DNA of 41,726 nucleotides from CAYUMU01 sp964445985 (GTDB lineage: Bacteria > Planctomycetota > Planctomycetia > Pirellulales > S012-138): assembly GCA_964445985.1 (NCBI GenBank), contig CAYUMU010000065.1, forward strand, positions 1 to 41,726, read 5' to 3'. Position 1 is the first letter of the stretch. Each line of letters starts with the position of its first letter. The notes beneath the pieces were generated by a model. That model ran no database searches, was not told the origin of the DNA, and saw only the letters and a program-made list of their open reading frames with translations. This document shows positions 8,901-17,071 of the stretch, piece by piece. The position numbers were made by a program, and so were the translations under genes.

Positions 8901-10043
8901 ATGAAGGGCGAAGCGGATGCCACGGCGTGGCCGCGGCCGCTGAGCATCGAGGGCCGCGAACAGCTGTTGCTGGCGCCCTATGCCATGCACAGTGCCGATT
9001 CCGCGGGCCGGGCTTATCCGGAAGCCGGCCATTGCTATCGCGGGCCATTCCAGCGGGATCGCGACCGGGTGGTGCATTGCAGCGCGTATCGGCGGCTGAG
9101 CGGCAAAACCCAGGTTTTTATGGGCGAAATGGGCGACTACCATCGCACGCGTCTCACGCATACGCACGAGGTGGCTTCGGTCGCGCGAACGCTGGCCCGC
9201 ACGCTACGGCTCAATGAAGATCTGACCGAAGCCCTGGCCCTGGCGCACGACCTGGGGCATCCGCCCTTTGGGCACGCGGGCGAAGAAACCCTGCACGCGT
9301 GCCTGCTGAAGTTTGGCGGCTTCAACCACAACCAGCACGGATTGATGTTGTTGGCCGAACTGGAGCAACGCTACCCAGGCATACCGGGCTTGAATGTTTC
9401 GTTTGAAGTGCTCGATAGCCAGCGCCGCCGGGCCTCGAAGGATCGCGGCCACCCCGGTTTGCTCGAAGCCCAAGTGGTCGACGCGGCCGACAGCATTGCC
9501 TACGACACGCACGACGCCGACGACGCCTTGGAGCTGGGGCTGCTGCAACTGGGCGAACTGCTCGAGATCCCGCTGTGGAAAGAGGCGGCCCGGCGGGTGC
9601 GGGAACGGTGGACCGACCTGGAGCAGCGCGAACTGGAACGGGCCGTGGTTCATGAACTGGTCGATTGGCTGGTAAGCGACCTGCTGGAACATACCACGGA
9701 GGCCCTGCGCGCGGCCGACCTGCGACATTCCAGCGAGGTGGAACAGCACCCGAGGCTGGTGAAACCCAGCGACGAAGTAGCCCAGCAAAAGCAAGAGCTG
9801 GAAAGCTTTCTCTATAAACGCGTCTATCGCCATGCCAACGTGCTGCTCAGCCGCCGCCAGGCCACGGGCTATTTGGAAGCCATGTTTAATAGCGTGTGCC
9901 AACAACCGGCAAGGTTGCCGGCATACTATCAACAGCGGGTGGAACAAGTGGGCCTGGAACGGGCCGTGGTGGATTGGATTGCTTCGCTGACCGATCGCAG
10001 CGCGCTGCTGGCGTATGATGAGCTATGCGAACGCTCTAATTAG
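8901..10043 (+). CDS. dgt: dGTPase family dNTP triphosphohydrolase
   Basis: This HD-domain enzyme hydrolyses deoxynucleoside triphosphates to the nucleoside and tripolyphosphate, and affects dNTP pools. The hallmarks are RDRDRVVHCSAYRRLSGKTQV, the first metal His in TRLTHTHEV, then LALAHDLGHPPFGHAGE (HD pair) and the later Asp in DAADSIAYDTHDADDA. From ATG 8901 it has 380 aa. An ATG at 8853 would add 16 residues. I prefer 8901 because a GAGGGGG precedes it and because the family usually has only a short lead before the LAPYAMHSADSAGRAYPE motif. Substrate range (dGTP only or broader) cannot be told. Confidence 0.92.
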   Translation: MKGEADATAWPRPLSIEGREQLLLAPYAMHSADSAGRAYPEAGHCYRGPFQRDRDRVVHCSAYRRLSGKTQVFMGEMGDYHRTRLTHTHEVASVARTLARTLRLNEDLTEALALAHDLGHPPFGHAGEETLHACLLKFGGFNHNQHGLMLLAELEQRYPGIPGLNVSFEVLDSQRRRASKDRGHPGLLEAQVVDAADSIAYDTHDADDALELGLLQLGELLEIPLWKEAARRVRERWTDLEQRELERAVVHELVDWLVSDLLEHTTEALRAADLRHSSEVEQHPRLVKPSDEVAQQKQELESFLYKRVYRHANVLLSRRQATGYLEAMFNSVCQQPARLPAYYQQRVEQVGLERAVVDWIASLTDRSALLAYDELCERSN

Positions 10044-10135
10044 CGGTATCGTTAGCGCCGCCCTTTGACAATATTGACACGATCATGGGTGAGTGACCGA
10101 GCCCCCGGTGCAACCAGGATTGGCGATTCGAACCG

Positions 10136-10167
10136 CATTGTGGCAGGCAGAATGCCTGCCCTACATT
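10136..10167. repeat. Palindromic intergenic repeat, copy 2
   Basis: GGCAGGCA (10142-10149) and TGCCTGCC (10153-10160) form a perfect 8-bp stem around GAA. The flanks CATTG and CTACATT match the copy at 21-52. It sits between the convergent 3' ends of dgt and the lipoprotein gene, a place where a terminator hairpin would serve both. Confidence 0.7.
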
Positions 10168-10177
10168 AACTAGAACT

Positions 10178-11770
10178 TCATCTTCCCGGCGGCAATCCTG
10201 AGCCAAGACAGGCAGGGCACATCGTATGGCCGTCTTGCCAAATCTTCTTGCCGGAGCCATAGCAGTAGACGCAGCGATTGAACAACTCGCCTAGGGTTGG
10301 ATTCTTCTTTCGCACCTCGTCGATGCTTACTTGAAAGATACCATTGATCGAATCGTACATCGCGCGCTCCACCTCCAGTCGCCTCAAGTTGCCTTGGGAT
10401 TGGCTAAAGGCGTCTTGCGCACGCGCGTAGGAACGCTGTTGTCGGAGTTTGTAGATGTTCTCCATGTCCCGATCGATCTGAGCCTTGTTTTTCTCGACAT
10501 GCTCACGAAGTTCCCGGAATTCATTGACATTGGGCGCCAAGTCGCTTGCTTGATCTATTAGATCGAGACAATCATTCGTCAGCGGGCCATTTCCCCAGCC
10601 ATGTTCATGCCCCAACCAGTAGACGGCCAACCCAAACTTCATGTGGGCCAAAGTTTCCTTGCCGTATTTACCGTTAGCTTCAGCATCATCGATTAGAAAC
10701 ATCGAGGGAGGGATATCTCGCCAGCAACCTGGTGTCCTCATATGCTGAATCATCCGAATCGGCGGAAACGGATTGTTGGGCTCTAATTTCAGATACCGCG
10801 TTAATGCCTCGTTGCCGCGCCATTCGGCAGCAGTGAGTCTTGTGCTGGGAACATCGTTAGCATCTGTAAGAGGGGAGCTTTCGGCCGCAGTGCTTTCATA
10901 GATCGTCAGATTGGCCTCGGCTAAGCAGCGAATTGCCGTCAGAGAATCAGGGTGTGCGGCGACATAGGCATCGGCCAAATTCAGAATAAGATAACGGCTC
11001 TTGCCATCCGCATTGCCAAGTGCCTGGATAAAGATGGCCTCGTCGGGATATGTGATGTCCAAGCCATTCTTGCGAAGCGCGTTTTGAGCATCGGTCAACG
11101 CGTCTTTGACGTGTTGTGCGTGTTCTGCAAATTTATCTAATAGCTCCAGATGGTCTCCCTTCTGTTTGCCTTTCTTGATCGTTTCTAGCGCGGAGTCGAA
11201 TCGTCCCACCAGCAAATACGATATGGCAGCTTCCAAGAAAGATTCCGATGAAGGGTTTTGGGCCAGTTGAAAATAGAGATCGAACATTCCTGCCGATTCC
11301 CAACCATAAAACGAACTCTCTGCAAATCTGCGTGGTGCGCCGCCAAACTCGCCCTTAACGACTTTTCCAGTGTACCCTTCGTTCAGATACAACAAATCGG
11401 TCGGCTCGCCTCCGTCTTCATCACGCCACTTCCTGATTTCGTCTTGGAGTTCCGCGCCCAAATACGACATATCCGCGTACTTCTTCAATTTGATTTGGAG
11501 CATCGGAAGTTCGGGTATCTTGTTCACCTCGCGAATTGGCAAGGCAGGCAGGCCAAGAGCCATGGGAGATTGATCGCCATTGTGGGGTTCAGGGCTCGGC
11601 GCGGGAGCCGGCTTTTCCCCGGGCTTTGGTTCAGGTTCAGGTTCAGGTTCAGGTTGCAACTGTGATTCAGGTGCTGGTTGCGGCGGCATGTTTGTGTCCG
11701 TGCAGCCTGTGAAAGACGTGACAAGGATCACGGAAATCAGCAATTTTGTGAATTGCACCAAATAGCTCAT
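10178..11770 (-). CDS. Lipoprotein with Pro-Glu linker and DnaJ-like zinc motif
   Basis: I do not recognise a characterised family. From the ATG at 11770 the protein has 530 aa. Its N-terminal hydrophobic segment ends in FTGC, a probable lipobox, so it is predicted to be a lipoprotein outside the cytoplasm. A linker of alternating Pro and Glu/Lys follows (about residues 30-60). The middle is helical and reads like irregular TPR-type repeats (ISYLLVGRFDSALETIKKG). The C-terminus has two CxxCxGxG motifs, CVYCYGSG and CPACLGSG. This arrangement matches half of a DnaJ zinc-binding domain and probably binds one zinc ion. The base composition is visibly lower in GC than neighbouring genes, which may point to relaxed selection or transfer. 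Confidence 0.75.
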   Translation of the reverse strand: MSYLVQFTKLLISVILVTSFTGCTDTNMPPQPAPESQLQPEPEPEPEPKPGEKPAPAPSPEPHNGDQSPMALGLPALPIREVNKIPELPMLQIKLKKYADMSYLGAELQDEIRKWRDEDGGEPTDLLYLNEGYTGKVVKGEFGGAPRRFAESSFYGWESAGMFDLYFQLAQNPSSESFLEAAISYLLVGRFDSALETIKKGKQKGDHLELLDKFAEHAQHVKDALTDAQNALRKNGLDITYPDEAIFIQALGNADGKSRYLILNLADAYVAAHPDSLTAIRCLAEANLTIYESTAAESSPLTDANDVPSTRLTAAEWRGNEALTRYLKLEPNNPFPPIRMIQHMRTPGCWRDIPPSMFLIDDAEANGKYGKETLAHMKFGLAVYWLGHEHGWGNGPLTNDCLDLIDQASDLAPNVNEFRELREHVEKNKAQIDRDMENIYKLRQQRSYARAQDAFSQSQGNLRRLEVERAMYDSINGIFQVSIDEVRKKNPTLGELFNRCVYCYGSGKKIWQDGHTMCPACLGSGLPPGR

Positions 11771-11885
11771 GGTTTTGCTCCTCGCACGGGTGCCCTTACT
11801 TGTGTGGCACATGTTCAAGTGCAACGGAAGTGTGCCGCTGCTCGAAAGCGAATCGACCTACCATTGTCAACTTTATTTCCACGCT

Positions 11886-11957
11886 CGCAAGCAGTGCCGA
11901 ACCGCCCACGGGTTGGCTCATGGAGTAGAGCACCGACTCCGCCGCGCACTGCTTGCG
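11886..11957. repeat. 12-bp perfect inverted repeat
   Basis: CGCAAGCAGTGC (11886-11897) is repeated in reverse complement as GCACTGCTTGCG (11946-11957), with 48 nt between. It lies upstream of the lipoprotein gene and downstream of fumC. It could be an operator or part of a dispersed repeat. Confidence 0.7.
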
Positions 11958-11986
11958 GTCGTGGCAGGCGTGCTCTGCAAGGCAAA

Positions 11987-12052
11987 ACGCATTCGACCGC
12001 AAACAGTGGCACACTTGACACGCATTCGACCGTAAGCAGCGCGCACTTGCTT
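11987..12052 (+). repeat. Two tandem 33-bp imperfect repeats
   Basis: Units start at 11987 and 12020. Both begin with ACGCATTCGACCG, then continue as CAAACAGTGGCACACTTG and TAAGCAGCGCGCACTTG. Each contains a variant of the CGCAAGCAGTG motif seen in the adjacent inverted repeat. The second unit runs into the fumC stop codon. Confidence 0.65.
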
Positions 12053-13475
12053 ACTTCTGCGGCTCGGTCATGCTCCAAGGATCAAGCGCCTTGGTTAGTA
12101 CGTCTTCAGGCAGGATCGCTTTTTCGCGGCACAGTTCGCGGATGGTCTTGCCGCTTTTGAAAGCTTCTTTGGCCAACGAGGAAGCCTTTTCGTAGCCGAT
12201 GTGCGGGTTCAAACTGGTGACCATCGAGAGGCTTTTCTCCACGCCGGCCGTGCAGGTCTCTTCGTTGGCTTCGAGGCCGGCCGCGCAGTTTTCCACGAAC
12301 GCGTTGGTGCCACCAGTGAGAATGGCGATGGTTTCCAGCACGGTTTGGCCCATGATGGGCATCATGATGTTGAGCTGGAAGTTGCCGCCCGTCGCGCCGC
12401 AGATGGCCACGGTTTGGTCGTTGCCCATCGCGCGGGCACATACCTGCATCAGGCTTTCGCACATCACCGGGTTCACCTTGCCGGGCATGATGGAACTGCC
12501 CGGCTGGAGGTCGGGGATCATCACTTCGTAGAAGCCGCAGCGCGGGCCGGAGCCGAGCCAGCGAATGTTGTTGGCCACGTTGAACAGCGTGCTGGCAATG
12601 GCCCGCAGCTGGCCGGAGCACTCGACGAGCCCATCGCGCTGGGCGTTGGCTTCAAAGTGATTTTCGGCCTCGATGAAGGGGATGCCGGTTTCTTTGGTCA
12701 ACTCGGCAGCCACGCGGCCGCCGAACTCGGGGTGGGTGTTGATGCCGGAGCCGACCGCCGTGCCACCGACGGGCAATTCGAGCACGGCCTGTTGAGCCCG
12801 CCGAGCTCGCTCGACCGAAAGCTGCAACTGCCGGGCAAAGCCGCCAAATTCCTGCCCGAGCCGCAACGGCGTGGCGTCGGCCAGGTGGGTGCGGCCAATC
12901 TTGATGATCTTGTCCCACTCGGCGGCTTTGGCTTGGAGCGTATCGGCCAGGCTTTGCAGGGCGGGGATGAGCTTTTGGCCAATGGTCATGGCCACGGCCA
13001 CGTGAATGGCGGTGGGGAAGGTGTCGTTGGTGCTTTGCCCCATGTTGACGTGGTCGTTGGGATGGATCGGTTTGGCGGCGGCAAAGCGGTCGCCCCCCAA
13101 GATCTCGATGGCCCGATTGGAGATGACTTCGTTGGCGTTCATGTTGCTGGAGGTGCCCGAGCCGGTTTGGAAGACGTCGATGGGGAATTCGCCATCGAAC
13201 TTGCCTTCGGAAACCTCGCGGGCCGCCTGGAGCAGGGCGTTGACTTGCTGCTCGTTGAGGGGGTTCTTGCCGGTGCCGGTGAGCTTGCCCAGGTCGCGAT
13301 TGGCCACGGCGGCGGCGTGCTTCACCAGGCCCATGGCATGCACCAAGGCGGGCGGGAGCGGCCAGCCGGAGACGGGGAAGTTTTCCACGGCCCGCTGGGT
13401 TTGAGCGCTGTAGTAAGCCTGGGCTGGCACTTGCACATCGCCCATCGAATCCCGCTCGGTTCTAAATTCGCCCAT
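12051..13475 (-). CDS. fumC: Fumarate hydratase, class II
   Basis: This enzyme catalyses reversible hydration of fumarate to malate in the TCA cycle, as an oxygen-stable iron-free homotetramer. The family signature GSSIMPGKVNP is present near residues 326-336, supplying the catalytic loop serine. The conserved TGSGTSSNMNANEV, HPNDHVNMGQSTND and GRTHLADATPLRLGQEF segments are all intact. Aspartase and argininosuccinate lyase share this fold, but these segments are fumarase-like. The start at 13475 (MGEFRTERDSMGDVQVP) fits the family. A start three codons upstream is possible. It is a single-gene unit that diverges from the exported propeller gene. Confidence 0.96.
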   Translation of the reverse strand: MGEFRTERDSMGDVQVPAQAYYSAQTQRAVENFPVSGWPLPPALVHAMGLVKHAAAVANRDLGKLTGTGKNPLNEQQVNALLQAAREVSEGKFDGEFPIDVFQTGSGTSSNMNANEVISNRAIEILGGDRFAAAKPIHPNDHVNMGQSTNDTFPTAIHVAVAMTIGQKLIPALQSLADTLQAKAAEWDKIIKIGRTHLADATPLRLGQEFGGFARQLQLSVERARRAQQAVLELPVGGTAVGSGINTHPEFGGRVAAELTKETGIPFIEAENHFEANAQRDGLVECSGQLRAIASTLFNVANNIRWLGSGPRCGFYEVMIPDLQPGSSIMPGKVNPVMCESLMQVCARAMGNDQTVAICGATGGNFQLNIMMPIMGQTVLETIAILTGGTNAFVENCAAGLEANEETCTAGVEKSLSMVTSLNPHIGYEKASSLAKEAFKSGKTIRELCREKAILPEDVLTKALDPWSMTEPQK

Positions 13476-13748
13476 GGCGTGCATTCCCCTCTGCGTTGGC
13501 TAACAGTTGGCGTGAGATGTTGGTCCTTTGTGGCCGCGTGGGGCACGCGGCGCGTGCTATCGGCGGCAGTAGCGCGATTGTTGCGCTTGAGGGCCGATTG
13601 TGCAAGCGGGGGAGAAATTGTGAATTCGCGTGCAGAATTCGCGGGCGGGCTCATTCACTGGCCCGCGCGCACGGCTAGAATAGCGGGCGAACTGAGCAGT
13701 TTGCCCACCAGAAATTCATCGCCCCCCTTTGATTGGGAATGGTGCAAC

Positions 13749-14708
13749 ATGACACGACGTTTTACCGCGACCCTCAATTTATGCGTGTTGCTACTTGGCC
13801 TGGCCGCCGATACTCAAGCGGCCGATCTGTTTGTGGCGGCCGGTTATGGCGGGCGGCGGATGGTTTCCACCGATGGGCTGAACTGGAAAATCACGGCCGA
13901 ATGGGCGCAGCCGGGGGGCGATGACGGCAACAACCTGATGTCGGCCGTGTTCGCCCAAGGCAAGTTTGTGGTGGTGGGCGGCGGGGGAGGCGGCATGAGT
14001 GGCGATGGCCATATTCTGGTATCGACCGACGGCGTTAATTGGAAAGAAGTTCATTCGGCCAAGAACCGCATCAATCCGGTGGTGTATGGCGACGGCCGGT
14101 TTGTGGCGGGGGCTCCGGGTCGCAAGCTGTTGTGGTCGAAAGATGCGGAAACCTGGCACGAAGGCCCGCAAATTGAAGACAAGCTATGCACCCATTTCCG
14201 CGGCGGCGCCTACGGCAATGGCCGGTTTGTGTTCATGGGCAATCACGGCGGCAATACCGGGCCGCACTGGGTGGCGGTTAGTGGCAATGGCGAATCGATC
14301 GATGGCGTGCGAACCGATCTGCCGGGGCACGGCACGCTGGTCTTTGGAGCCGGCAAGTTCCTCATGCTCACCTCGCATCGCGAGGCCGACCTGCTCGTTT
14401 CGACCGACGGACTCGATTGGAAGTTGGCGCCGCTGCCGGAGGGGGCCAAGCTGAGTTGGCTGGTGCATACCGGCGAAGCGTTTCTGGCCGGCGCCGGGAA
14501 GACGATCTATCGTTCAATAGATGGCGTGACTTGGGAGCCCACCGATTTTTCCCCGCCGCGCGGCAACGTGAAATGGAGCGATGGCAAGCGGTTCATCGCC
14601 TCGGCCTGGCCGGGAAAAATGTCGTACTCGGCCGATGGCAAAACCTGGCAAGATTCGCCGCCGCTCCCGGCCAACGGCATCAACCGGGTGGTGCAGGGGA
14701 GCAAGTAA
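13749..14708 (+). CDS. Exported Asp-box beta-propeller protein
   Basis: The 319-aa protein begins with a clear signal peptide (MTRRFTATLN, hydrophobic core, cleavage near AQA-AD at about 24-25). It then has regularly spaced Asp-box/BNR motifs: STDGLNW, STDGVNW, SKDAETW, STDGLDW, SIDGVTW and SADGKTW, plus one degenerate blade around SGNGESIDGV. This predicts a six- or seven-bladed sialidase-like propeller. The catalytic residues of sialidases are not evident, so enzymatic function is not claimed. Such proteins often bind ligands or act in glycan turnover. The same frame stays open far upstream across fumC, but that part is a codon-bias shadow. ATG 13749 gives the signal peptide. Confidence 0.8.
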   Translation: MTRRFTATLNLCVLLLGLAADTQAADLFVAAGYGGRRMVSTDGLNWKITAEWAQPGGDDGNNLMSAVFAQGKFVVVGGGGGGMSGDGHILVSTDGVNWKEVHSAKNRINPVVYGDGRFVAGAPGRKLLWSKDAETWHEGPQIEDKLCTHFRGGAYGNGRFVFMGNHGGNTGPHWVAVSGNGESIDGVRTDLPGHGTLVFGAGKFLMLTSHREADLLVSTDGLDWKLAPLPEGAKLSWLVHTGEAFLAGAGKTIYRSIDGVTWEPTDFSPPRGNVKWSDGKRFIASAWPGKMSYSADGKTWQDSPPLPANGINRVVQGSK

Positions 14709-14761
14709 CGGCGGTATTTGACACGCGATCTTGCGGGCGAAGATTGGGCACCCCTGCTCCG

Positions 14762-15769
14762 CTAGTTCGCTTTTTTGCGTAATCCCGGTTGCCAGTACAG
14801 CAGACCGCTCAAGAGCAGTTCGGCGGCCAGCCAGACCAGGCGGAGGACGACCGCGGCCAGCAGGGCGGGGCCTTCGCCCAGTTCTGGCTGCATCAGGCCC
14901 AGCAGCACCGTTTCGCGAACCAGGGCGCCGCCGGGAATCAGCGACAGGAACCCGGCCACCATGGCCAGCGACACCGCGGCGGTGAGCAGCGGCAGTTGGC
15001 TCCAGGCCGTGAGTGGGCCGGAGGCGGTGGTATCGATGCCCATGCCGCGGAGCGTGGCCCAAAAGCTGAGCCCCATCAGCACCCAGCCCACGGTCATGCT
15101 GAGCCATCCCCAGGTGAGCGTGGCGTAGCCCAGTTGTTCCATCCGCTCGGCGACGTCGGGGTTGCGGCGAACCACGCCGGTCAGGCGCGAAAGCCGGCGA
15201 AACACGGGCGGCAGGGTGGGCAGCAGGGCGGCCAGGCTCAAGCCGGCGGCAATGGCGGCAAAGCCCCACTGGGCGCGGAACCAGCCGGCCAAAATCGCCG
15301 CGGCCAAGAAGGCGCCGGTCGCCATCATGGTGAGGGTTTCGTAAAACACGCTCACGGCCGCCACGCCGGTATCGACCCGTTGGCTGCGAATGAGACCTGC
15401 CCTCAGCACAACCACGAGCGCCTTGCCGGGCACATACTTGCCCAAGTGCCCTATGAAGTAAGCCCTGAGGGTTTCGCCCAGTCGCGGCTGCTGCCCCAGG
15501 CAGAGCAGAGTGCGATGCCAGAACAGCCCACAGGGGATGAGTCCGGCCAGGTACAGCAGTCCGGCGAACGAGAGCCAGCCCCAGGAAAGCTGCCAGCGGT
15601 AGTCTTCAATTTGCCCCCAACTGCGACGGGCCGTGATGACAATGAAGACGGCCACGACGGTAACGATCGAGATTTTCATGGCCAGCGTGAGCCAGCGCCG
15701 CTTGCCCGCCGTGGTGGAAGAAGCGCCCGAAGCGGGCGCGGGGAGCGGAACATCGGTCAGTTCGGTCAT
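14762..15769 (-). CDS. Lysylphosphatidylglycerol synthase TM-region / flippase-like protein
   Basis: This is an integral membrane protein of 335 aa with about seven or eight hydrophobic segments. The motif YFIGHLGKYVPGKALVVV is typical of the AglD/MprF membrane-domain family (UPF0104, lysylphosphatidylglycerol synthase TM region). The soluble aminoacyl-transferase domain of true MprF is absent, so a role in lipid flipping or cell-envelope glycan transport is more likely than lysyl-lipid synthesis. The ATG at 15769 (MTELTDVPLP) is chosen. A start at 15811 adds a short hydrophobic-poor lead. No clear operon partner exists. Confidence 0.85.
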   Translation of the reverse strand: MTELTDVPLPAPASGASSTTAGKRRWLTLAMKISIVTVVAVFIVITARRSWGQIEDYRWQLSWGWLSFAGLLYLAGLIPCGLFWHRTLLCLGQQPRLGETLRAYFIGHLGKYVPGKALVVVLRAGLIRSQRVDTGVAAVSVFYETLTMMATGAFLAAAILAGWFRAQWGFAAIAAGLSLAALLPTLPPVFRRLSRLTGVVRRNPDVAERMEQLGYATLTWGWLSMTVGWVLMGLSFWATLRGMGIDTTASGPLTAWSQLPLLTAAVSLAMVAGFLSLIPGGALVRETVLLGLMQPELGEGPALLAAVVLRLVWLAAELLLSGLLYWQPGLRKKAN

Positions 15770-15973
15770 CAAAGCAGCGGGCGGTTGGAGGACGGCAGCC
15801 AGCGGTTGCAAGGTAGGGGGGAGCGAAACCCACTACCGCGGCCAGGGTTGGATTATCATATCATTCTTGCCGGCGGCGATTCCGTTTCGTCGCCAGCAAT
15901 CGAGAACGTGCTGGGGATGGTTGGGTAAATCCGATTCTGTTGGCCAAAAGTCAATCGTGAGAGGGGTTCTTCG

Positions 15974-17035
15974 ATGATAACGCCGGGCGATCCTGTTCCC
16001 TGGTTCACGGTTCGCAGTACCGTGAATCCCCTGTTTCATTTCGATACCGCCGGGGGTCGATACCTGGTGCTGTGCTTCTTTGGATCGGCCTCGGTGGCCG
16101 GCAGCGCGGCCGTGCTGGCCGCCTTCGCGGAGCAGCAGGCTCGCTTCGATGTGACCAATCTTTGTTTCTTTGGGGTGAGCGTCGATCCGGAGGACGAGCG
16201 GCAAAACCGATTGCCGGTAGGGCACCCCGGCATGGTTCACTTCTGGGATTTTGATCTGGCGGTGAGCCGGCTATATGGCGCCGTTGCGGAAGATGGAACC
16301 TATACGCCGCGCACGCTGGTGTTGGACCCCGCGTTTCGCACGATTGCCGTCGTGCCCATGGGGCACGACGCCGCGGCCCACGTGGCCAGTGTGTTTAGTG
16401 TTTTGCACGGGGCGCCGGCCATCGCCAGCTTGTCGGGCTTTGCCCCCGTGCTGGTGGCTCCCTACATTTTTGAGCCGGCCTTCTGTCGCATGCTAATTGA
16501 ACTTTACGAGAAGCAGGGAGGCGAAGAGTCGGGCTTCATGCGCGAGATCGACGGGAAAACCGTCAGCGTTTCGGACTATCGGCACAAGCGCCGCTCCGAT
16601 TGCAGCATTGAAGACCCCGAATTGATCAAGGCCATTCAAGCACGAATTCACCGTCGCCTGGTGCCCGAGATCAAAAAGTGCTTTCAATTTACCGTCACGC
16701 GGATCGAGCGGCACATCGTGGCCTGCTACGACGCTGCCACCCAGGGCCACTTTCAACCGCACCGCGACAACACCACCAAGGGCACGGCGCATCGCCGGTT
16801 CGCGGTTTCGATCAATCTCAATGCCGAAGAATTCGAGGGGGGCAATCTGCGGTTCCCCGAGTTTGGCTCTCGTGCCTATCGTCCGCCGACGGGCGGGGCG
16901 GTGGTGTTTTCTTGCTCACTGCTGCACGAAGCGCAGCCGGTGACGAAGGGCAAGCGTTACGCGTTCCTGCCCTTCTTATATGACGACGCTGCCGCCGTGA
17001 TCCGGCAGCAAAATCTCAAGTACCTGGCAAAGTGA
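15974..17035 (+). CDS. Peroxiredoxin-like / 2OG-Fe(II) oxygenase fusion
   Basis: This is a two-domain protein of 353 aa. Residues 1-150 look like a thioredoxin-fold AhpC/TSA domain (PGDPVPWFTV, LVLCFFGSAS, FFGVSVDPEDE, TLVLDP). However, no Cys occurs at the usual peroxidatic position after the FFGSAS loop, so peroxidase activity is doubtful. Residues 160-353 are a prolyl-4-hydroxylase-type double-stranded beta-helix. The likely Fe ligands are His263 and Asp265 (HFQPHRDN) and His318 (SLLHEAQP), and Arg328 is the probable 2-oxoglutarate anchor. The second domain should hydroxylate a protein or small substrate using oxygen and 2-oxoglutarate. A fragment of a second, decayed copy lies at 18585-18642. 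Confidence 0.88.
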   Translation: MITPGDPVPWFTVRSTVNPLFHFDTAGGRYLVLCFFGSASVAGSAAVLAAFAEQQARFDVTNLCFFGVSVDPEDERQNRLPVGHPGMVHFWDFDLAVSRLYGAVAEDGTYTPRTLVLDPAFRTIAVVPMGHDAAAHVASVFSVLHGAPAIASLSGFAPVLVAPYIFEPAFCRMLIELYEKQGGEESGFMREIDGKTVSVSDYRHKRRSDCSIEDPELIKAIQARIHRRLVPEIKKCFQFTVTRIERHIVACYDAATQGHFQPHRDNTTKGTAHRRFAVSINLNAEEFEGGNLRFPEFGSRAYRPPTGGAVVFSCSLLHEAQPVTKGKRYAFLPFLYDDAAAVIRQQNLKYLAK

Positions 17036-17071
17036 CCTGTGCAGCGCGCTCGCCCCCCCTGAAGAATGACG

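Noticed and set aside
10115..10140. GATTCGAACC, resembling a tRNA T-loop
   Set aside because: No matching T-stem, anticodon arm or acceptor stem can be drawn on either strand.
12201..13748. Long plus-strand open frame antisense to fumC, continuous with the Asp-box propeller frame
   Set aside because: It is the shadow of GC-rich fumC codons. Fumarase motifs are unmistakable on the minus strand, and the signal peptide of the propeller sits at 13749.
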